DNA from: Conidiobolus incongruus B7586
Taxonomy: Eukaryota > Entomophthoromycota > Entomophthoromycetes > Entomophthorales > Conidiobolaceae
Length of the DNA: 13,352 nt
Assembly: GCA_000697335.1 (NCBI GenBank)
Contig: JNEM01008547.1
Location: 1-13,352, forward strand
Direction of reading: 5' to 3'
The notes beneath the pieces were generated by a model. The model was not told the DNA's origin. It did no database searches and saw only the letters and a program-made list of their open reading frames with translations. Of the stretch, positions 9,224 through 13,352 are shown one piece after another (within the stretch, counting starts at the first letter, position 1; each line of letters begins with the position of its first letter). The position numbers were made by a program, and so were the translations under genes.

Positions 9224-10469
9224 CTTATATCTATATTTTCGCCATTTCATTGTATATTAACCATGCTCTTGAATTACATTGCATTCAATCATTATTGAGT
9301 ATTTTCATTTAATTTGTTAATATTCCAAGTATAGAGTTTTATTGATAATTACATATACCAAATACATTATCACTAAATACTCTTCAATAAAAGTATTTCC
9401 AGTATTAATATTCATTTTTATTTTTGAACTTAAATCAAAAATTTATGATAAATGTTTGAACCAAATATACAACATGATTCACTTAACTCATGTATGTCAG
9501 AATTTTGATTAATCATTATTTGTATCCATTTAATATAAATCTAATTTTAATTACTGTCCTTCCAATGAAAATATTATAATATCATCAAATTGATGATAAA
9601 TTATAATTTAGCTAAATATGGTTATAATTAATAGATTACTGTTAATTTATATTTTCAATAAAATCAATTTAAATAATATTACTTATACTTTCCTAACATT
9701 GCAATATAATCCAAATAATTATATAATATACATTTATATCCCAATTTTAATCAGTATACATTAACTAATTATTTTTCAATTTTGTTGTATAATATTAATA
9801 TAAATAAACCGTAGATTGAAATATACTATTCAATCAAATTTTTGAAAGAATTAAATTTATAATTTGAAATTTGAATCTTATACTAATTTATTTTACAGTA
9901 TTTATCATAAAAGAAATAAACATTAGAAATTGTTAAGTAAAATATAATAAAAATATTCAGAAAGATGAAAATAAAAATTTTATCTTTGAAAAGATTTAGC
10001 GAAAGTCTTATGGCCAAGTAGTCTAATATTTGTGAAATAATTGAATGACTTTTTTCAACATTGTCATGTAAGCATTTATATAATTTTTATTTGGCAATAA
10101 TTATGGTTTATAAAATTTAAATGATTGTATATTTATGATATTATTTTATGACCTATATACGCATCAATTATGGTGCTTTAATGCTATTAATGAATATATT
10201 GCTGTCTAAATTATAATAAACTTGAAATTATTAAAAAATAAGGCATATTGGCAATAGTAAATTTATATATGTCTACAATATTATTTATAAATTTTTATTT
10301 TTATTAAATAGATTCTTAAGCTAATTGGAGCTAATTTCTCTGATAATGAATTGTAATTTATCCATTACTACGGTTAAGCAAAATGTTCTAATCATCAATA
10401 AATGATATTAAGTAATAAGAGGGACATTAGTTCGCGAATTGAGATTTTTCGTCCGTTTTGAGTCAACTT
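9224..10469. other. AT-rich spacer downstream of the TTC14-like gene
   Basis: About 1.2 kb with no coding frame or RNA gene that I can support. A candidate polyadenylation signal lies at 9386-9391. I looked for tRNA A- and B-box patterns and saw none. Confidence 0.5.
9386..9391 (+). promoter_or_regulatory. candidate polyadenylation signal
   Basis: AATAAA 163 bases past the stop of the TTC14-like gene. It is plausible in place but common by chance here. Confidence 0.25.
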
Positions 10470-10930
10470 ATGTCTATTGCAACTTCATCATCGTCATTTA
10501 ATATACATCAGTTCAATAGTCTTCCATTTTCGATAGTTTTTGAGAGAATTTTTAACATCGAGCCTTTTCGTTTTTACTACAGATATGCACTGATTTCATA
10601 CTAAATAGCTATTTTACATTGATTGAATAATAATATAAATCCTGAAGCATATTTGGATTTGTTGTCTTATTCAAAATGGTTACAATCCGCGAGCATCTAG
10701 AAAATATCCGATAAGTTTTGACTTGAATTTCATCTTATCGTTATTGATACATTTCTCAAAGATAGTCTCTTCAATAACTTTAGTAACCTTGGAAGCTCAA
10801 ATATATCAAATTTCTGGTTTTCTAAACCGGCCAAATACAATTATTAATGTTTTTACAATTGCTTTGTGATTGTTTTCTTGTTTTGGTTTCTTTTTATATT
10901 CAAGACAAATGGGATAAGGAAGTCTTGACT
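10470..10930 (+). pseudogene. possible F-box-like gene remnant
   Basis: This stretch is less AT-rich than its surroundings. It starts with an ATG frame of 44 codons (10470-10604): a Ser-rich start, then SLPFSIVFERIFNIEPFRFYYRYALISY, which has the LP...I..RIF spacing of an F-box helix pair. Downstream in the same frame are coding-like pieces (for example FLKDSLFNNFSNLGSSNISNFW) separated by several stops, and I found no intron set that removes them all. A decayed F-box/LRR-type gene is one reading; chance in a locally balanced stretch, or an unannotated gene with introns I missed, are the others. Confidence 0.22.
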
Positions 10931-11564
10931 AAATGTTATATAGGTTATTATCAAAATTAATTATTTTATATAATATATACTTGAATTGTTCACGTTCACT
11001 ATTTCAGTAAATCTATCCTTAAGATTGGAAACAACTATTATATATTTAGCAGCGGAAAATATACATTTGGACAAAAATTCAAAATAATGGCAAATATTCA
11101 CATTGCAAGAAAATGATTCTATTTGATCCAAATTTTTATTCAAATATTAATTTCAATTAGATCTAGATCAAATCCAGGAAAACCTACTCTTATATCTCAA
11201 TCAGAGTTTGATCTTGATTTTGTTCACTTATAATAAATGCAAATTTAAAATTATAAAAAAAGAATGACTAGAATAATAGAAGAAATAGTTTTTAATTGTT
11301 ATTAGCATTCATTCAGTACTAATTTATATCACTTGATAACAGATTTTTTATGATTATAAAATAAAAACTGAATATAATTATTAAAAGTATATTAAGTTTC
11401 ATTGAATAATATTAATGTCAAAAAAATATAATTATATAAAGGATTAAGTTATTTTAAATTAAAATGATTAAGCTTAAAAAATTAATTTATATTATAAACT
11501 ATAAAATTGTAAAATAATAGTGATAAAAAATATGATCAAAGAATGATAATTTTTTAATAAATTA
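10931..11564. other. AT-rich spacer downstream of the PITH gene
   Basis: No supported gene. A 60-codon minus-strand frame at 10961-11143 has no recognisable motif. The 3' UTR of the minus-strand PITH gene must lie at the right end. Confidence 0.5.
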
Positions 11565-12137
11565 TTACTCATCCTTTCCTAATAGATTCATATTAGTTTG
11601 ATGAATAGGTTGACCATAAAAAGTTAATCTTTGAAGGGATGTAATATCACTTTCTTCAAGGTTATTTTCGACAAAAATCTAAATAAAATAAATGAATAAT
11701 AAATTTAATAAAAATTGACAAGTTAAACTTACCGAAAGATTTTTAACATTTTGAAACTTGACATATTGAAGTGGAATAGCCTCTTGAGAGTTATAGAAAT
11801 CTTCATGAATTACTATGGTTTGGGTAGCAGGGAGATCATCGACGTCTTCAAATCCGAGGGTAATAATATTACTATAGAGTCTGAGAATTTTAGGTGCATT
11901 ACTTTCTGGACTTTCAATTTTGATAGAATGAAGACGCACTGGCTGACTGAAGCTAATATTGAAAATAATTTGTTCATCAACGTCACTCTCGATTGAAATA
12001 GAATTATTGGGATTTAAGATATTATGGACAACTGAGCCTGGTTTGAGATTAACTCCAGAAATAGCATTCTTTTCAATTAAGTTATTAAGACTGACATAAT
12101 CCTTATTGCTAAGCTCTTTTGTATTAGAACTTTCCAT
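11565..12137 (-). CDS. PITHD1: stand-alone PITH-domain protein (PITHD1-like)
   Basis: Two exons, 12137-11733 and 11678-11565, with a 54-nt phase-0 intron (GTAAGT to TTTAG), give 172 residues. The PITH domain fills about residues 18-167. Visible marks are SVVHNIL, SIESDVDEQIIFNISFSQPVRLHSIKI, APKILRLYSN, LGFEDVDDLPATQ, IPLQYVKFQNVKNLSIFVENN and LQRLTFYGQPIHQTNMN. These correspond closely to the C-terminal PITH domain of thioredoxin-like TXNL1, where the domain binds the 26S proteasome, but there is no thioredoxin domain or CxxC upstream. The architecture is therefore that of PITHD1, shorter than the human protein (211 residues) mainly at the N-terminus. The role is probably proteasome-linked by analogy. 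The gene lies 222 bases downstream of the WD40 gene on the same strand. Confidence 0.93.
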
Positions 12138-12359
12138 TTTTTATATTAATTCAAAGTTTATTAATTGACTTTGATTTGAAACAAATGATGAATTTTATTA
12201 TTTCTAGTTAAATGAAAATTTATGGGTCAGATACAAACTAAACAATTCAATTACGTGTCAATCGAAAAGAAATTGGAATGGGAAAAATAAATTATTATTG
12301 AAGGAAAAGTAATCTTTAGAATATATATCAAAATTTTTTATTAAGCTTTTTATTATAAA
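12138..12359. promoter_or_regulatory. short spacer between tandem minus-strand genes
   Basis: Holds the 3' end of the WD40 gene (minus-strand AATAAA at 12354-12349, just past its stop) and the promoter of the PITH gene. No TATA box stands out from the AT background. Confidence 0.4.
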
Positions 12360-13352
12360 TTATTCTTCATCGCTCATAAGTTCCATTAACTCCCTTTCTT
12401 CGTCTTCTGTCATAGAAACTCCGGTAGAGGCCTTAATTTTCTCTTCTGGAAGAGTTTGAGTAGAGATATATTGATCCAGGTTTTGATATGCTAAATAATT
12501 GTGAGATTGTATGATTATATAGAAATTTTATTACTTACTGTCTGAATCAAAATATCTTAAGGTACCATCTAATCCAGTTGATATTAAAATTGGAATAGAT
12601 TTGGTATTTTCTTTAGGTAAAATAGTCAAACCCATAATCTCGTCCCAATGACCTTGGAAATGAGTAATTTTTTCATCAGACTATAAATATTAAAGTTAAT
12701 ATAGATAATAATTATAATTATAATACTATTACCTCAATATCCCATAAATATACTTTCTCATCGCGACCTCCAGTGATTAAGTATTTGTCCCAAATACATA
12801 ATGATTTGACGGTATCATCATGCTCAAATGTTACGTCATTTGACTTAGTCTATCAAATATTCATAAATTTAAAAATTATTAATGATAACAAAGCTAAATA
12901 CATACCACTAAGTTCCATCTTCTAACAGTTTTATCAGCCGAAACTAACAAAATATAAATTAATATAATATTTTTCAAAGGAATGAAAGTTTCTACCTGAC
13001 CACATTACATCCTCGTCTACCCAAATTTTATATACGGTGGTTAAGTGCCCGGCAAAAGTGTTGATGATTTTATGAGTGTTCAAATCCCATTGTTTAATAG
13101 TGAGATCACCAGATCCACAGCTAAAAAGACTTGAGTTGTCATAAGAAAGTTGCAAATTTTCGATTGTTCCCGAGTTACTCTTAAGTACAGCTTGGCTGCG
13201 ACTGGGATCAAGTGAAATATTCCAGAATCGGATATCGCCATCAGAAGAGCCAGAATATAAAGTCAATTGTCGATCATTATTAATTCTGAATTTCACAGTT
13301 TTAACAAAATCATTATGACCGATTAATGTATGGAGTAACTTTCCAGACTATA
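12360..13352 (-). CDS. WD40-repeat protein, 5' part outside window
   Basis: Five minus-strand exons are visible: 13347-12996, 12943-12906, 12849-12733, 12680-12539 and 12490-12360. The bases 13352-13348 look like the end of an intron (TATAG). Introns are 48-56 nt and all phases agree, giving 259 C-terminal residues. Five WD40 blades can be read: HTLIGHNDFVKTVKF...SGSSDGDIRFWNI; NSGTIENLQLS...GSGDLTIKQWDL; NTFAGHLTTVYKIW...SVSADKTVRRWNL; FEHDDTVKSLCIW...TGGRDEKVYLWDI; FQGHWDEIMGLTIL...STGLDGTLRYFDSD. An acidic tail ends in MTEDEERELMELMSDEE. WD40 propellers are scaffolds for protein complexes; I cannot assign the subfamily. Further blades to complete a seven-blade propeller should lie beyond the window. 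Confidence 0.9.

Noticed and set aside
10961-11143. 60-codon minus-strand frame in the right spacer
   Set aside because: No motif, no similarity I recognise, and AT-rich surroundings make such frames common.
9224-11564. Search for tRNA, snRNA or other RNA genes in the long spacer
   Set aside because: No A/B-box pair or clear fold could be seen by eye.

Overview
The window is AT-rich nuclear DNA from a eukaryote, most likely an early-diverging fungus. Genes are split by very short introns (mostly 48-61 nt) with GTAAGT/GTAATT-type donors and TAG acceptors, spacers are strongly AT-rich, and a G+C-richer LTR lies at the left edge. I cannot name the species; an AT-rich protist such as a dictyostelid is a weaker alternative.

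Left edge (1-375): the 3' end of an LTR retrotransposon, probably Ty3/gypsy-like. Left part (675-4220): three related genes in direct orientation for small secreted Ser/Thr-rich proteins. The first is a decayed copy (675-917), the second (1725-2476) and third (3310-4220) look usable. The two intact members share a signal peptide, an acidic or Pro-rich N-terminal stretch, a 53-nt phase-1 intron at the same place, a Thr-rich mucin-like region with Cys, and a related C-terminal block ending near a K-F-(F/L)-G motif. I do not recognise the family; it is the most novel content here. Two AT microsatellites bracket the third gene.

Centre (4536-9223): a seven-exon minus-strand gene for Usb1, the U6 snRNA 3'-end phosphodiesterase, in which the first catalytic HxS motif reads K-I-S. 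Across a 1.1 kb divergent spacer lies a three-exon plus-strand gene for a TTC14-like TPR protein with DPFW motifs and an RG/Tyr-rich tail.

Right part (9224-13352): a 2.3 kb AT-rich spacer holding a possible F-box-like remnant near 10470, then two minus-strand genes in tandem. These are a complete stand-alone PITH-domain protein and the 3' five exons of a WD40-repeat protein whose 5' end lies outside the window.

The conserved genes look like ordinary housekeeping genes with no shared pathway, apart from RNA-related themes for Usb1 and the TTC14-like protein. The secreted-protein cluster beside the LTR is the accessory, fast-evolving part. All exon structures were worked out by eye from splice consensus, reading phase and remembered family conservation; no alignment or search was run.
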